A stretch of DNA of 64,000 bases from Terriglobus saanensis SP1PR4 (lineage in GTDB: Bacteria > Acidobacteriota > Terriglobia > Terriglobales > Acidobacteriaceae). The stretch covers positions 1,240,001-1,304,000 of the forward strand of contig NC_014963.1 in NCBI RefSeq assembly GCF_000179915.2, in the 5' to 3' direction. Of the stretch, positions 33,549 through 43,300 are shown one piece after another. The notes below the pieces were generated by a model. That model saw nothing but the letters and a program-made list of their open reading frames with translations, searched no databases and had not been told where the DNA came from. Position numbers and translations under genes: made by a program. Each line of letters begins with the position of its first letter. Position 1 is the first letter of the stretch.

Positions 33549-33974
33549 TTAAGCAAGAGTGGAGATTAGACGTCGGTTATCCGTCTGCGATTTAGATTTT
33601 GCTAGCGACTTAACTTTGGTATCGTGCTGCTTTTGTGCGGAAATAATGTAGTCGTAATGATCAATAATCCAGTATTCCATTTGTTTCATAAGACGACCTA
33701 AAGAATGGCCAACCTCTGTCAGGCTGTACTCGACCCTAAGAGGAAGTGCTCTGTAGTCGGTCCGTACGATGATTCCATTGCGCTCCAGATCGCGGAGAGT
33801 TTCGGTCAGCATTTTCTGTGAAATACCCGAAACCGAGCGACGAAGTTCTCCAGTGCGTACGGGACCATCTTTGAGCGTGCAAATGACCAGCATGGACCAC
33901 TTACTTCCAACCAACTCCAGAACGTCACGCGACGGACAATCGACATTGAAAACATCTGCGGGTTTACATTCCAT
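33549..33974 (-). CDS. HxlR-family transcriptional regulator
   Basis: 141 residues from ATG 33974 (MECKPADVFNVDCPSRD); a longer reading frame exists to 34136 but would overlap the divergent gene and adds no family-like sequence. Winged-helix HxlR pattern: LELVGSKWSMLVICTLKDGP, GELRRSVSGISQKMLTETLR, RNGIIVRTDY, PLRVEYSLTEVG. Two N-terminal Cys (3 and 12) could sense oxidants or electrophiles, as shown for some HxlR members. The divergent gene encodes a DUF4334 protein, probably its target. GTACGTAC at 33998-34005, 23 bp upstream of its start, is a candidate operator half. Confidence 0.88.
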   Translation of the reverse strand: MECKPADVFNVDCPSRDVLELVGSKWSMLVICTLKDGPVRTGELRRSVSGISQKMLTETLRDLERNGIIVRTDYRALPLRVEYSLTEVGHSLGRLMKQMEYWIIDHYDYIISAQKQHDTKVKSLAKSKSQTDNRRLISTLA

Positions 33975-33997
33975 CTGAACCGCCCGGGCACCAAAAG

Positions 33998-34005
33998 GTA
34001 CGTAC
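33998..34005. promoter_or_regulatory. GTACGTAC palindrome, candidate HxlR operator
   Basis: This 8-bp perfect palindrome lies in the 108-bp space between the HxlR gene and the divergent DUF4334 gene. Autoregulated HxlR-type regulators commonly bind such divergent spacers. The site is short and could occur by chance. Confidence 0.3.
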
Positions 34006-34082
34006 TGTTCTTTCAGGAGCGTGCCATATATGCTCCGATTTGTCGACACGATTTCTACTTCTGTGTCGCGGAAGGACGGTAT

Positions 34083-34601
34083 ATGAAGGGTCAGGTAATC
34101 AGTCAGCAAGAGCAGTTTCAGGATCTCAAAAAACAACAGACCATCTTGAATGACACAGTATTGTCAGATTTATTCGACTCCCTCGAATCAGTTTCATGTG
34201 AAGACGTTTTCGCAAAATGGCAGGGTGGTGGATTTGATACGGGGCATTGGCTTCTGCCGGCGCTCGCAGGCATGAAGTGGTATGGCAAGTGGATCAAGTC
34301 AACGACCGACGCCAAGCCTCTCGTTTGCTATAACGACGACGGGCAACTCTATTCGAATCAGGCCATGAATGGAGAGGCGAGCGTTGCCATGATGGAGTTC
34401 CGTGGAAAGGTATCGGCGACAGTCGTCTATGACGGTGTGCCGATGCGCGGACATCTCCGCAAGGTAGATCACAACACGTTACTCGGTGCAGTAAGTGGGA
34501 AGAGCCTGCCAACCGGAGACGCCATTGTGCAGGACGGCAGGCATCAGTACTTCTACCTGGAACGGGTCGAAGAGTTTCCTGCCAGATTTATCGAAGAATA
34601 A
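34083..34601 (+). CDS. GXWXG / DUF4334 family protein
   Basis: 172 residues. The pattern of the family is clear: F-A-K-W-Q-G-G-G-F-D-T-G-H, then MKWYGKWIKSTTDAKPLVCY (GxWxG-type core), MNGEASVAMMEFRGKVSATV with VYDGVPMRGHLRKVD, then LLGAVSGKS. Function of the family is unknown; members are small soluble proteins, often controlled by a neighbouring regulator, as here. AAGGAC lies upstream of ATG 34083. It is transcribed towards rpiA and stopped by a strong hairpin. Confidence 0.85.
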   Translation: MKGQVISQQEQFQDLKKQQTILNDTVLSDLFDSLESVSCEDVFAKWQGGGFDTGHWLLPALAGMKWYGKWIKSTTDAKPLVCYNDDGQLYSNQAMNGEASVAMMEFRGKVSATVVYDGVPMRGHLRKVDHNTLLGAVSGKSLPTGDAIVQDGRHQYFYLERVEEFPARFIEE

Positions 34602-34653
34602 CTTTTATCTCCTTGTGAACTTACGTTTGTTCACGGGCTCAATGGACCGCACT

Positions 34654-34687
34654 GCGAATCACAGGCATCAATATGCCATGTGATTCG
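34654..34687. terminator. Hairpin between convergent DUF4334 and rpiA genes
   Basis: GCGAATCACAGGCA (34654-34667) pairs with TGCCATGTGATTCGC (34673-34687) over 14 base pairs with one bulged A and a five-base loop. Position between two converging genes fits a bidirectional terminator, although no long T run follows. A small CTGC/GCAG hairpin follows at about 34695-34708. Confidence 0.6.
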
Positions 34688-34745
34688 CTTGCGTCTGCTA
34701 TAAGCAGGCGATATCGCCCTCTCGCTTCCTGTTAGGAGTTGGTGC

Positions 34746-35444
34746 CTAAGGAATCTGGCTTTCGCGTGTGTACTGCTTTACCTCGCTTTCGCCCGCGATC
34801 AGAGCCAGATTCGCAAAATTGATGAAGAGCCCATGTTCGACTACGCCTGTGATGGCGGAGATTTTTTCTCCGAGGGCGATGGGATCTTCGATCACGGTCG
34901 GACCGCAGTCGAGAATGAGATTGCCTTCGTCGGTGATGTAGTTCCCGCTGCCGTCCTTGGCCTGGCGAATCTTTGAGTGTAGACCCAAAAGCTCGAGCTT
35001 CTTCGATACCAGCGGTTGCGCCATGGGGATGACCTCGATGGGCAGCGGAAACTTGCCGAGCGTCTGTACGAGCTTTGATGCGTCCGCAACGACGATGAAT
35101 TTCTTTGAGGCCGAAGCGACAATCTTCTCGCGGAGCAGCTTCCCGCCGCCGCCCTTGATCAGGGCGAGACCGGGAGCGACTTCGTCTGCGCCGTCTATGG
35201 TTACGTCGATTTCCGTGGCTGAATGGAAGTCGATGATGGGAATGCCAAGTTCCGCACCGAGCTTCGCGGAGTCTTCAGAGGATGCGATGCCTCGAATCAC
35301 CAAGCCCTTCTTCACCTTCTCGCCAAGCAGTTTGATGAAGAGAGTCGCGGTGGAACCGGAGCCAAGGCCTACGACCATTCCGGGTTCGATAAATCTGAGG
35401 GCTTCGTGCGCTGCCTGAAGTTTGAGCTCGTCCTGTGTTGGCAT
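34746..35444 (-). CDS. rpiA: Ribose-5-phosphate isomerase A
   Basis: 232 residues, normal RpiA length. Motifs: MVVGLGSGSTATLFIKLL, TIDGADEVAPGLALIKGGGG, KLLREKIVASASKKFIVVAD and GNLILDCGPT, which hold the catalytic Asp/Lys/Glu residues. It interconverts ribose 5-phosphate and ribulose 5-phosphate in the pentose phosphate pathway. It stands alone: the T6SS locus begins on the other strand 280 bp beyond its start. Confidence 0.96.
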   Translation of the reverse strand: MPTQDELKLQAAHEALRFIEPGMVVGLGSGSTATLFIKLLGEKVKKGLVIRGIASSEDSAKLGAELGIPIIDFHSATEIDVTIDGADEVAPGLALIKGGGGKLLREKIVASASKKFIVVADASKLVQTLGKFPLPIEVIPMAQPLVSKKLELLGLHSKIRQAKDGSGNYITDEGNLILDCGPTVIEDPIALGEKISAITGVVEHGLFINFANLALIAGESEVKQYTRESQIP

Positions 35445-35609
35445 GTGCGTCCTTTTATTGCAGGTTGAGGTTCTGACCCACTCCTGGGCAATTCCTTCTC
35501 ACCGACAGTTTGCCTTCGGTTCTTCGAATCATGTTAGCAGTCCGCAAAGAGCAGTTTTCTTTACTCAGATATTCCCGGCGGCGTCCGGGTCGCGAAAAAC
35601 GCACAAAAG

Positions 35610-35658
35610 GAATAAAGCTGAGCCAGCGGTGTTAAGAATAAAGGCCGAGTCAGCGGTG
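35610..35658 (+). promoter_or_regulatory. Tandem 22-23 bp direct repeats upstream of the kinase gene
   Basis: GAATAAAGCTGAGCCAGCGG and GAATAAAGGCCGAGTCAGCG start 26 bases apart (35610 and 35636) and both continue to ...GCGGTG. They lie 67-115 bp upstream of the kinase start, the usual place for activator binding sites; a 26-bp period is about two and a half helical turns. The core GGAATAAA of the first copy is also found in the T6SS promoter motif at 48833-48842. No gene was seen in 35445-35724. Confidence 0.45.
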
Positions 35659-35724
35659 GAAACAGATGGATAGCTCGTGCTCTTCATTGGGCCTCAGCTA
35701 GAGAGCCGTGGAAGCGGGTAGGTG

Positions 35725-38181
35725 ATGGATATCGATCTTAAACCCTCGGATTTAGCTGTCATTGGACGCTATGGCATTGTTACCGAGATTGGGCGCGGAG
35801 GCATGGGGATTGTCTACCGTGGAGTGGACAAGCTGATCGGCAGAGATGTCGCCATTAAAACCCTGACCGAGGTGACCCCTGAGTTACGCGATCGCTTTTA
35901 CGTCGAGGCGCGCTCAGGCATGCTCAGTCATCCGAACATCGTCACTGTGTATGAACTTGGGGAACATGATGGAAGTCCCTTCATTGCGATGGAGTTTCTG
36001 GATGGGGAGTCGCTGGAGCGGGTGCTGCGGGAGCGTGGTCGTCTACCTCTCCTGGAGACGCTCTCGATTGTTGAGCAGCTGTGCGCGGGGCTCGGATATG
36101 CTCATCAGTGTGGCATCATTCATCGCGATGTAAAGCCCGCAAATGTCATCGTGCTGCGGGACGGACAGATCAAGATCGTCGATTTTGGAATTGCACGTCT
36201 TACGGATCAGATGAGTCGGTTGACTAAGCCTGACGCTCTCCTTGGGACGTTTCACTACATCGCTCCGGAGCGACTAAAAGGTGAGATAAGCGACGGCCGG
36301 GCCGACATCTGGTCTGTGGGCGTCATGCTGTATGAGATGGTCACGGGAGAATTGCCGTTTCGAGGCAAGGACGTATCTGCCTTGTATCGGGTGATGCATG
36401 AACCATATGTGCCGGTGCGAGATGTCGTGAACGACATACCGGAGACGCTGACGGCTGTACTAGACCGGGCACTCGCGAAAGATGTGAACTTACGCTACGC
36501 AACGACCGAAGAGATGGCTGTAGATCTCCAGGTCGTGGGTGAGGAGCTCAAGCAGGAGCGGGTGGGATATCTGCTGGATACGGCACGTCGTCTGTGTAAC
36601 GAGCGAGAGTTTGCGAATGCTCGTACCGTCTTGCTTCAGGCGCAGCGCATTAGTCCGCGAGATCCGAAGGCAAAGCTCCTCCTGCAGGAGGTACAGGACA
36701 ATCTCAATTTGCTCCAGCGTAGCGAACAGGTGCGACAGGTGCTGGAGCAGGCGGAGGAAGCTGCGGCAAAGCGTCAGTTCGACGACGCGATTACCTTCTT
36801 TAGCCAGGCAGCCCAGCTTGATCGGGAGAAGGCATTCGATATCACAGCAAAACTTGAGCAAGTGAGGATGCTGAAAGACCAGGCGCAGCGAGGTCGGTTT
36901 CTTTGGGAGCAGGCGAATGATGCACGGAGTAAAGGGGACCTGACCCAGGCGGAACAGTTCCTTTCAGAAGCGTTGCGCCTTGACGAAAAGAGCACGGACC
37001 TCCGAAATGCTCGCTCTATTGTGTTGCGGGAGATCAAGAGGAGACAAGATGCTGCACAAGTTGAGGAGTTGGTAAGTAGCGCACGCGAGGAGTACAGCGC
37101 GCGAAGGTACACCGAGGCGATCGCTCAGTTACACAAAGCGGCGGAAATCGATCCCACCGATAGGCATTTACATGAGTTGCTTTTTTCAGCAACGACTCGG
37201 CAGAAGGAAGAGCGTCGACGGCGTCTCTTAGACCAAATCGTTGGGGAGATAGAGGACTGCCTTGAGATACCTGATTTCGATCGTGCTCAGGATAGGGTAA
37301 GCCGCGCACTAGAGGCTCTTCCTCTGGAGCCGCTTTTAATTCAACTGAAGAACGACATTGAAAAGAAGAAAGATGAGGCTGCCATAGCGCAGCTGGTCCG
37401 CTCCACGATCCTGGAGGCTCAGGGACTTTTCACCGAAGAGCCAGTGCAGGCGCTTGCCTTGGTAGATGCAGCGTTACTACAAGCGCCTGGGGAAGAGAAT
37501 CTGACGCAGTTTCGTGTGCGACTTGAGGAGCATCTTCGGCAGATCCAGAGGGAAGAGCTGCGTAAGAAGCGACTCAGCCAGGCGCATGTCGCTTTGAAGG
37601 TAGGACGGTACAACGAAGCCATCCAGAAACTGGAGTCGGCGAAAGCGGAGGGGGCGGAAGATTCTGAGGTCCTGGAGTTGCTGGCTCTTGCACGGCGCGA
37701 GCAACAAGCGTTGCAGTCGAAAGTGGTTATACAGGAAACAAAGAAGCCTGTTGAACCACTTGATCGGCAGAGGCTTAAGATGCCGTTGCTGGCAACGCTT
37801 GGAGTCGGAATGATGTTGGCCGTAGTTGCGGCGTTCTGGCATACACGCCACGGGGCTCGCCGCATAGCTTCGCAGCCCCATCCAGAAGCGATCTCACCCG
37901 CAGGTGTCGCCCGGACGTACCTCGATCTCAATGCCTCGCCCTGGGCAGTGGTTACATCCGTGCAGAGTTCCGCAGGACAGGCTGTTGATCTTGGTGGAGG
38001 AGATCGAACAACGCCTTTGCGGCTGGACAATGTACCGATTGGCAGATATACGGTCGCATTCAAAGATGCAGATGGAATACAGCAGAAGATCGACTGTGTG
38101 GTAAGTGCGGAGCAGCACCTCTGCACTGCCACTTTTGCCATGCCAGAGGTACAGGACGCACTGAGGGGAGACCAGCCATGA
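35725..38181 (+). CDS. Membrane-anchored Ser/Thr protein kinase (T6SS-associated, PpkA-like)
   Basis: 818 residues from ATG 35725 (a GTG directly before it could also start). Kinase domain about 15-275: GRGGMGIVYRG glycine loop, AIK lysine (about 45), HRDVKPANV catalytic loop (Asp about 135), DFG (about 153), APE (about 181). It is followed by 380 residues of helical, TPR-like and coiled-coil sequence with repeats such as ARREQ, RQFDDAITFF and RYTEAIAQLHKAAEIDPTD. One transmembrane helix (LLATLGVGMMLAVVAAFW, about 693-710) leads to a short periplasmic PEGA-like domain (LDLNASPWAVVTSV to AEQHLCTATF). First of a coupled trio with a secreted TPR protein and a PP2C phosphatase; probably controls the secretion system by phosphorylation. 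Confidence 0.9.
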   Translation: MDIDLKPSDLAVIGRYGIVTEIGRGGMGIVYRGVDKLIGRDVAIKTLTEVTPELRDRFYVEARSGMLSHPNIVTVYELGEHDGSPFIAMEFLDGESLERVLRERGRLPLLETLSIVEQLCAGLGYAHQCGIIHRDVKPANVIVLRDGQIKIVDFGIARLTDQMSRLTKPDALLGTFHYIAPERLKGEISDGRADIWSVGVMLYEMVTGELPFRGKDVSALYRVMHEPYVPVRDVVNDIPETLTAVLDRALAKDVNLRYATTEEMAVDLQVVGEELKQERVGYLLDTARRLCNEREFANARTVLLQAQRISPRDPKAKLLLQEVQDNLNLLQRSEQVRQVLEQAEEAAAKRQFDDAITFFSQAAQLDREKAFDITAKLEQVRMLKDQAQRGRFLWEQANDARSKGDLTQAEQFLSEALRLDEKSTDLRNARSIVLREIKRRQDAAQVEELVSSAREEYSARRYTEAIAQLHKAAEIDPTDRHLHELLFSATTRQKEERRRRLLDQIVGEIEDCLEIPDFDRAQDRVSRALEALPLEPLLIQLKNDIEKKKDEAAIAQLVRSTILEAQGLFTEEPVQALALVDAALLQAPGEENLTQFRVRLEEHLRQIQREELRKKRLSQAHVALKVGRYNEAIQKLESAKAEGAEDSEVLELLALARREQQALQSKVVIQETKKPVEPLDRQRLKMPLLATLGVGMMLAVVAAFWHTRHGARRIASQPHPEAISPAGVARTYLDLNASPWAVVTSVQSSAGQAVDLGGGDRTTPLRLDNVPIGRYTVAFKDADGIQQKIDCVVSAEQHLCTATFAMPEVQDALRGDQP

Positions 38182-39482
38182 AGATGACGCGTTGGCGGTG
38201 GTTGCCTGTTGTGGCATACATCGCATTGATTGCCATGCCAGCGTTTGCGGCGGATGAGACGGATCGACTGCGAGATCTTGCCAAGCGGTCAAAGACAGAT
38301 GGCAGACTGGACCAGGTTGCAGTCTATCTCTGTCAGGCGGCCGGGATCAATGAAAAAAAATATGGAAAGCAGTGCGAACGCGCGCGCGCAAGTGCCACCG
38401 CCAAGCTCCAGGAGTTCGAGGGGGATTTTGGGACCGGGAAGTTCGAACTGGGGCAGAAGGATTATGCGGGCTCCATACGCGATCTGAAGAAGGTCCTCTA
38501 TGGTCCACATCTTGAGGAGGCTGCTCATTTAGTAGAGCAAGCGAAAACGCTGCAGATGAAAAGCGCCAGCGATCCCACGGGTATGGTTTCCCTGCGGGCC
38601 GCACAGGCTGCCTATGATCGCGGATCGTTCGATGCTGCGACCACAGCAGCGAACAAAGTCGAGTCGGCGAATTTGAAGCCTATAGCGGCCCAGATTCTGA
38701 ACAACATCAAAATTTACCAGGCTACGATCTCGGAGGCAGAGTCACTTGAACGTAGTGGCAATTTCAAGGAAGCGAAGGCGAAGTACAGCTTTGCGTTGAC
38801 GATCAAATCGAATGGTCCGGGAGATCCTGCAGGTGCTGTGCAAAGGGTTGCGGCTTTACTGGCACAGCAAAAGCTGGATACAGCGAAAGCGCAAGCAGCA
38901 AAGTTGCAGCCAACAGCCAAACCTGATCCGCTCCTGCTGAAGAATGCGCTCGCGAAGGCTGACCGCGATGAGAAGCAACGGAATTGGAAGGCGGCCCTGG
39001 ATGATTATGAGACCGTGCTTTCGCTAGACAGTGCGCAACCTGAAGCGCTGCGGGGTAAGAGAAGAGCACTCGCTCAGTTACGGAAGTCCTCAGGTTCACA
39101 GAGCGATTCCACAAATGTGGTCAGTATGTCAGCCAGCATGTCGTCCGAGAGTGCAACTCCGCAGGATTTGCTCCGCGCGCAGCTGGAGAACGGGATACAC
39201 GCGTATTATGCCTCGCAATTTTCGGAGGCGAATCAGGATCTGTCGCAGTATCTCAACGCAGGCGGAGAGTCCTATAAGGGTGCCGCACATTTCTACCTCG
39301 CGGCCTGTCTCCTGTCGCAAGCGCTTCTGGCGGATCCGCAGGATGCGTCGCATGTCCAAGGTCTGCAACACGACGCACAAGAGCACTTCAGGCTCGCAAG
39401 TGAAGAGAAGTATAAGCCGATCGAAAAGCTGGTCTCTCCGCGGATTTTTGCCGAATGGAAGAGGATGGAGAAGCAGCAGTGA
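38178..39482 (+). CDS. Exported TPR-like protein of the kinase operon
   Basis: 434 residues. A signal peptide (WLPVVAYIALIAMPAFA) is followed by an all-helical Ala/Leu/Lys-rich sequence with TPR-like units, for example RSGNFKEAKAKYSFAL, NWKAALDDYETVLSLDSAQP and YYASQFSEANQDLSQYL. No enzymatic motif. It should be periplasmic, facing the PEGA-like domain of the kinase encoded upstream, whose stop it overlaps by four bases (ATGA). The phosphatase gene overlaps its own stop. A sensor or scaffold role for the kinase is inference. It is not a TssJ lipoprotein: there is no lipobox and it is far too long. Confidence 0.78.
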   Translation: MKMTRWRWLPVVAYIALIAMPAFAADETDRLRDLAKRSKTDGRLDQVAVYLCQAAGINEKKYGKQCERARASATAKLQEFEGDFGTGKFELGQKDYAGSIRDLKKVLYGPHLEEAAHLVEQAKTLQMKSASDPTGMVSLRAAQAAYDRGSFDAATTAANKVESANLKPIAAQILNNIKIYQATISEAESLERSGNFKEAKAKYSFALTIKSNGPGDPAGAVQRVAALLAQQKLDTAKAQAAKLQPTAKPDPLLLKNALAKADRDEKQRNWKAALDDYETVLSLDSAQPEALRGKRRALAQLRKSSGSQSDSTNVVSMSASMSSESATPQDLLRAQLENGIHAYYASQFSEANQDLSQYLNAGGESYKGAAHFYLAACLLSQALLADPQDASHVQGLQHDAQEHFRLASEEKYKPIEKLVSPRIFAEWKRMEKQQ

Positions 39483-40273
39483 GTCTTGACGGGGCGACGG
39501 AGAACGACGGGATCCGGTCTGATCGCGACGCGGATTTACAAGAATTCCAGGCGACCGTAGAAGTCGCAGCACTCTCGGATATTGGCTGCATTCGCTCAGG
39601 TAATGAAGACAGCTTCGGGTACGATCTCGCTCTGGGGCTGTTTGTCGTTTGCGACGGGATGGGGGGCATGGCCGCTGGTGAAGTCGCAAGCAAAGCTGCG
39701 GTCGATCAACTCCTACTCCACTACGAAGAACTGAGTTCCAGCGAAGCGTCCCTCGAAGAGAGAGTGCGAGAAGCGATCGTCAGAACGAATCGGGACGTGT
39801 GGCAAGCATCCCGAGACCATCGGCATCTCCGCGGAATGGGTACGACCCTGGTAGCAGCTTGTCTGGAGGGCAACCACATCGTTATTTGCAATGTGGGAGA
39901 CAGCCGAGCTTATTTTTTGAGGCAGGGTAGTTGTCTTCAGGTGACGCGTGACCACTCGTATGTGGCTGAGCAGGAGCGGCTCGGGCTAACGACGAAGGCA
40001 TTACCGGGTCTTTCGGCCTTGCAGCAGTGGATCACACGCGCTGTTGGCGTAGGAGAACAAGTACAGCCAGATATGTTTATGGCAGAGGTCAAGACGGGCG
40101 ACATCGTGCTTCTTGCCAGTGATGGTTTGACACGGTATGCAGAGACAGATTTGATCGCGCAGCGGCTGAACGAGACTGCGAGTTTGGCGGAGGCCTGTCG
40201 CGGGCTCGTGGACATTGCAATGGAAGGTGGAGCGGCGGATAACGTTACATGTCTCCTGCTCCGCATCCTCTAG
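39479..40273 (+). CDS. PP2C-family Ser/Thr protein phosphatase (PppA/Stp1-like)
   Basis: 264 residues from GTG 39479, which overlaps the preceding TGA and has GGAG about nine bases upstream. PP2C motifs in order: DIGCIRSGNEDSFG, LFVVCDGMGGMAAGE, MGTTLVAACLEGNHIVICNV with GDSRAYFLR, QVTRDHS, ITRAVG, VLLASDGLTR, DNVTCLLL. The metal-binding Asp residues are all present. It would reverse the kinase encoded two genes upstream. A PpkA/PppA pair next to tssM matches the threonine-phosphorylation control known for some T6SS, though the usual FHA-domain target is absent here. Confidence 0.93.
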   Translation: MSLDGATENDGIRSDRDADLQEFQATVEVAALSDIGCIRSGNEDSFGYDLALGLFVVCDGMGGMAAGEVASKAAVDQLLLHYEELSSSEASLEERVREAIVRTNRDVWQASRDHRHLRGMGTTLVAACLEGNHIVICNVGDSRAYFLRQGSCLQVTRDHSYVAEQERLGLTTKALPGLSALQQWITRAVGVGEQVQPDMFMAEVKTGDIVLLASDGLTRYAETDLIAQRLNETASLAEACRGLVDIAMEGGAADNVTCLLLRIL

Positions 40274-40309
40274 AGGTGCCGCATAGGCCGGGCTGTCATC
40301 CGCAATTGG

Positions 40310-43300
40310 TCAGTGCGCAATCTGTGCAGCGCAATGTAGGCCAGTGAGCGCACCTGGGATGAGCAGACTCGCTCCGGGACCGGAGATCTCGAACCGCTCC
40401 GTTAATGGTGTGCCCTTGATAACGATGGGCGTGTTTGAGATTTCGAGAGGATACGCGAAGCGTGCCGGATTGCCACCCTGTTCGAGTTTGCCGCGATCCA
40501 GAAGGTGGAAGAGCGACCAAGTCCCGCTGAATTGCAGAGGCAGAGTACCGCTACCGTAGTTCGCAATCAGCTCTGCTTTCTGCGCGTTCTGAGCCGACCA
40601 TGTAAAACCGCGCGAGACCTCAGCACCGGTGAGACGATCTGCGTCGACAGTGAAGGTGACACTTTGAATTTCTTTTGAGCGCAGGATATGCGTGTTGAAA
40701 GTCAGTGTCGGAGCGGTCGCGCCGGCAGGGAAGAGCGCGTTCGAAATCGTCGCCATGCGATTGAAGAACTGCAGGAACGCCGCCGTGGGTTTGATTGGTG
40801 CGGTGGGTGCCGCAACCCACGTGCTGCCCTGTTGAATGATCAGAGGTTTGAGCGTTGCATCATAGAACACCCAGAGTGCGCCCGAACCGGGCTTGAACAT
40901 CGAGGTAATCTCGGCGGCTGTAGCCTCGACCGTGGCTCCGCGCGAGAAGGGGTACTTAGCAGTCAAGGTCGCTACGTTGCTGCAGAAGCCATGACCTGCG
41001 AGGTTGGTTTGTTGTGGACGCTCGCCGCGTATCGTATCTTCGACAGAGGTGATGGGTGTCTGCAGCAGGCTGATGACCATTTGCTCAACATGCGCCTGCG
41101 GATCGATGTTGAACGATTGCGATGTCTGCCCCACGGCGGCGTGGGCTGCAACCGCAGCGCTGACGATGGGTTGGGTTGCGGCGGGGTTGGTGGCTGCGGT
41201 GGTGTCCTGATTGAACTGAGAGAGAGCGCCCTGGAGACCGATGAGTCCGTTGATATAGCCGCTGTTGCTGCCAGCGATGAACCGGTTGATGCTGTCTGGC
41301 GGGACCATGACCTGGACTGGCTGAAACTGGTGCGCAACCGTTGGGCTGGCCACAGCCGTATGATGCGAAGCGGTGAAGATAAGCGCGAGTAACGATGAGT
41401 TGGGTGATGACAGGCTCTGTAATTTTTGTTGCGCATCCTGCAGGTTGCGATAACGCACGATTGTCGCAGAGTGCAAGAAGATGTGCCATTGGGCTGTGAA
41501 ATCCGTGTCGTAGCGCTCCGTAAGCTTCTGTGCAAGTTGAGCGAGCTGCATGGAAGGCGCAGTCTGGGTGCCCAGAACCCAATCCTCGCCCCTGAGAAAG
41601 TGATCCGGGTGCTGCAACGCTTTCTGCACATAAGCGAAGCCATCGCGAGTAAAAGCGCCCGGTACTACATGCGGCTCGACTACCGTCGCGGCCGACCCTG
41701 GATAGAGGCGGTTGAAGTCCACTGCAAGTGCGACTTGATTCGCAGCCGCGATCATGTTCTGGTATACGCGATCGAATCCGCCAAAACTGTCCAGATATAA
41801 ACGAGCTTCAGCGACAGCAGGCATGGCTGGCGCGATGTGGAAGGGATCGGCACGTCGAAGCTCCTCGGCGTAGAAAGTGAACTGACGTCCGGCGAGTTCA
41901 CTCTGCAGATCTGACTCCTGATGTTGGCCGTTAAGCCAGAAGCGGGTGAGCACTGGCGGAAGGAAATCTGCTGTGCTCTTCTCCGGGTTGGATGTGGTGA
42001 TCAGATAAGCGCGAAGGGAGTTATAGGCGGCAAAATAGTCCGCGTCAGCTGGCGCGGTAGCAGGCAAAGCGCCAAGATTCGCGACGAGATGCTTCTGCGT
42101 GCTCGCGAGCAGCAGTTGCTGAAACCGGTCAAAGTAGAGACGGCGTGCGGGGGCGATGAGCGAATCACCATGGAAGAGTCCCCATCTGAACATCATGGGC
42201 GCTCCATTTTGTTCGTATCCTTCTAATTCCGCGAGGGTGGAACGAAGTCGGTCGAGACTTGCCAGCTGTGAAGTAGATGCCAACGTCTCGACTGGCCCGC
42301 CGGACGGCAGAGCCACTTCACTCTCCTGAATCTCCCGTTCAAGGCGCGCATTGTTGCGGTAAGAGAGAGTAAGACCGATGCCGCAAATCAGGAGAAAGAG
42401 GGAGACAGTGGCAAGCAGCAGTCGACGCACGAGATGAACGCGCTTGCTGTTTTGATCGCCAGCGAGCGCATGTCGGTCGGCAAAAATTACGTCTGTAAAT
42501 AAGTGAGGCAGGAAGCACCACTGCGCGATCCTTTGCGTGACGATTGGAGCCACGGGCTGCGGGCCGTTGGCTGCCAGGCTTTTAAGGGAAAAAATGCCAG
42601 TTGCTTCGGCATCGATCTGTGCCTGCCGACGTACGGCTGCAGGGGCACTGACTGCCTGTTCCGAGAGGTGCGCACGCACACCTGTGAAGTAGAAACCATA
42701 TAAGTGAGGATTGGCGCTCAGGTGGCTGGGGCGGGTAAGTTCGATTAAATATGAGATCAGGTTGTTGCGAAGCTTGGCCATCTCCCGGGGAAACTCATAG
42801 ACAGGAGCTGTGGTGTTCTGACCGGCCTGGCGCGCGAGCGCCTCCACGCGGAACTGGCCGAGCGAGAAGAGAAGCTGATCAAGAGAGGACGAAACCGACC
42901 TGGTCACTTCTTCCGCATAAAAGCGGCTCGAGGCTGCATGACGTGGGAGCGCAATGCCCAAAGGCTCGGAGATCTCTTCCGTGGACAAATGGCGCACGAA
43001 CTCGGCGAAGCCAGGAATCCGGTCGAGTTTCGTCAGCAGAACATAGACAGGGAGGTCGGTTCCGAGTTGACGTGCGAGCGTCCGGAGCATGCCGTTTGTT
43101 TCGCGGGCAAGGGTTGTTAGGGAGGTTGCGGCATCTGGACCGAAAAAAGATTCGCAACTCGTACACACAATCACTGCACGGGATGGCGGTTTTTTGCCCA
43201 ATGCCGATTGGTAAATTCTGGGTCTGGTCACGCTCAACAGGAGCTTCCACAGTTGAGGGCTTTTGCGAACGGTCTCGCCCACTTCGACGATCACGTTTTC

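Noticed and set aside
33975-34136. 54-residue N-terminal extension of the HxlR regulator
   Set aside because: It would overlap the divergent DUF4334 gene and adds sequence unlike the family; HxlR proteins start close to the CPSRD segment.
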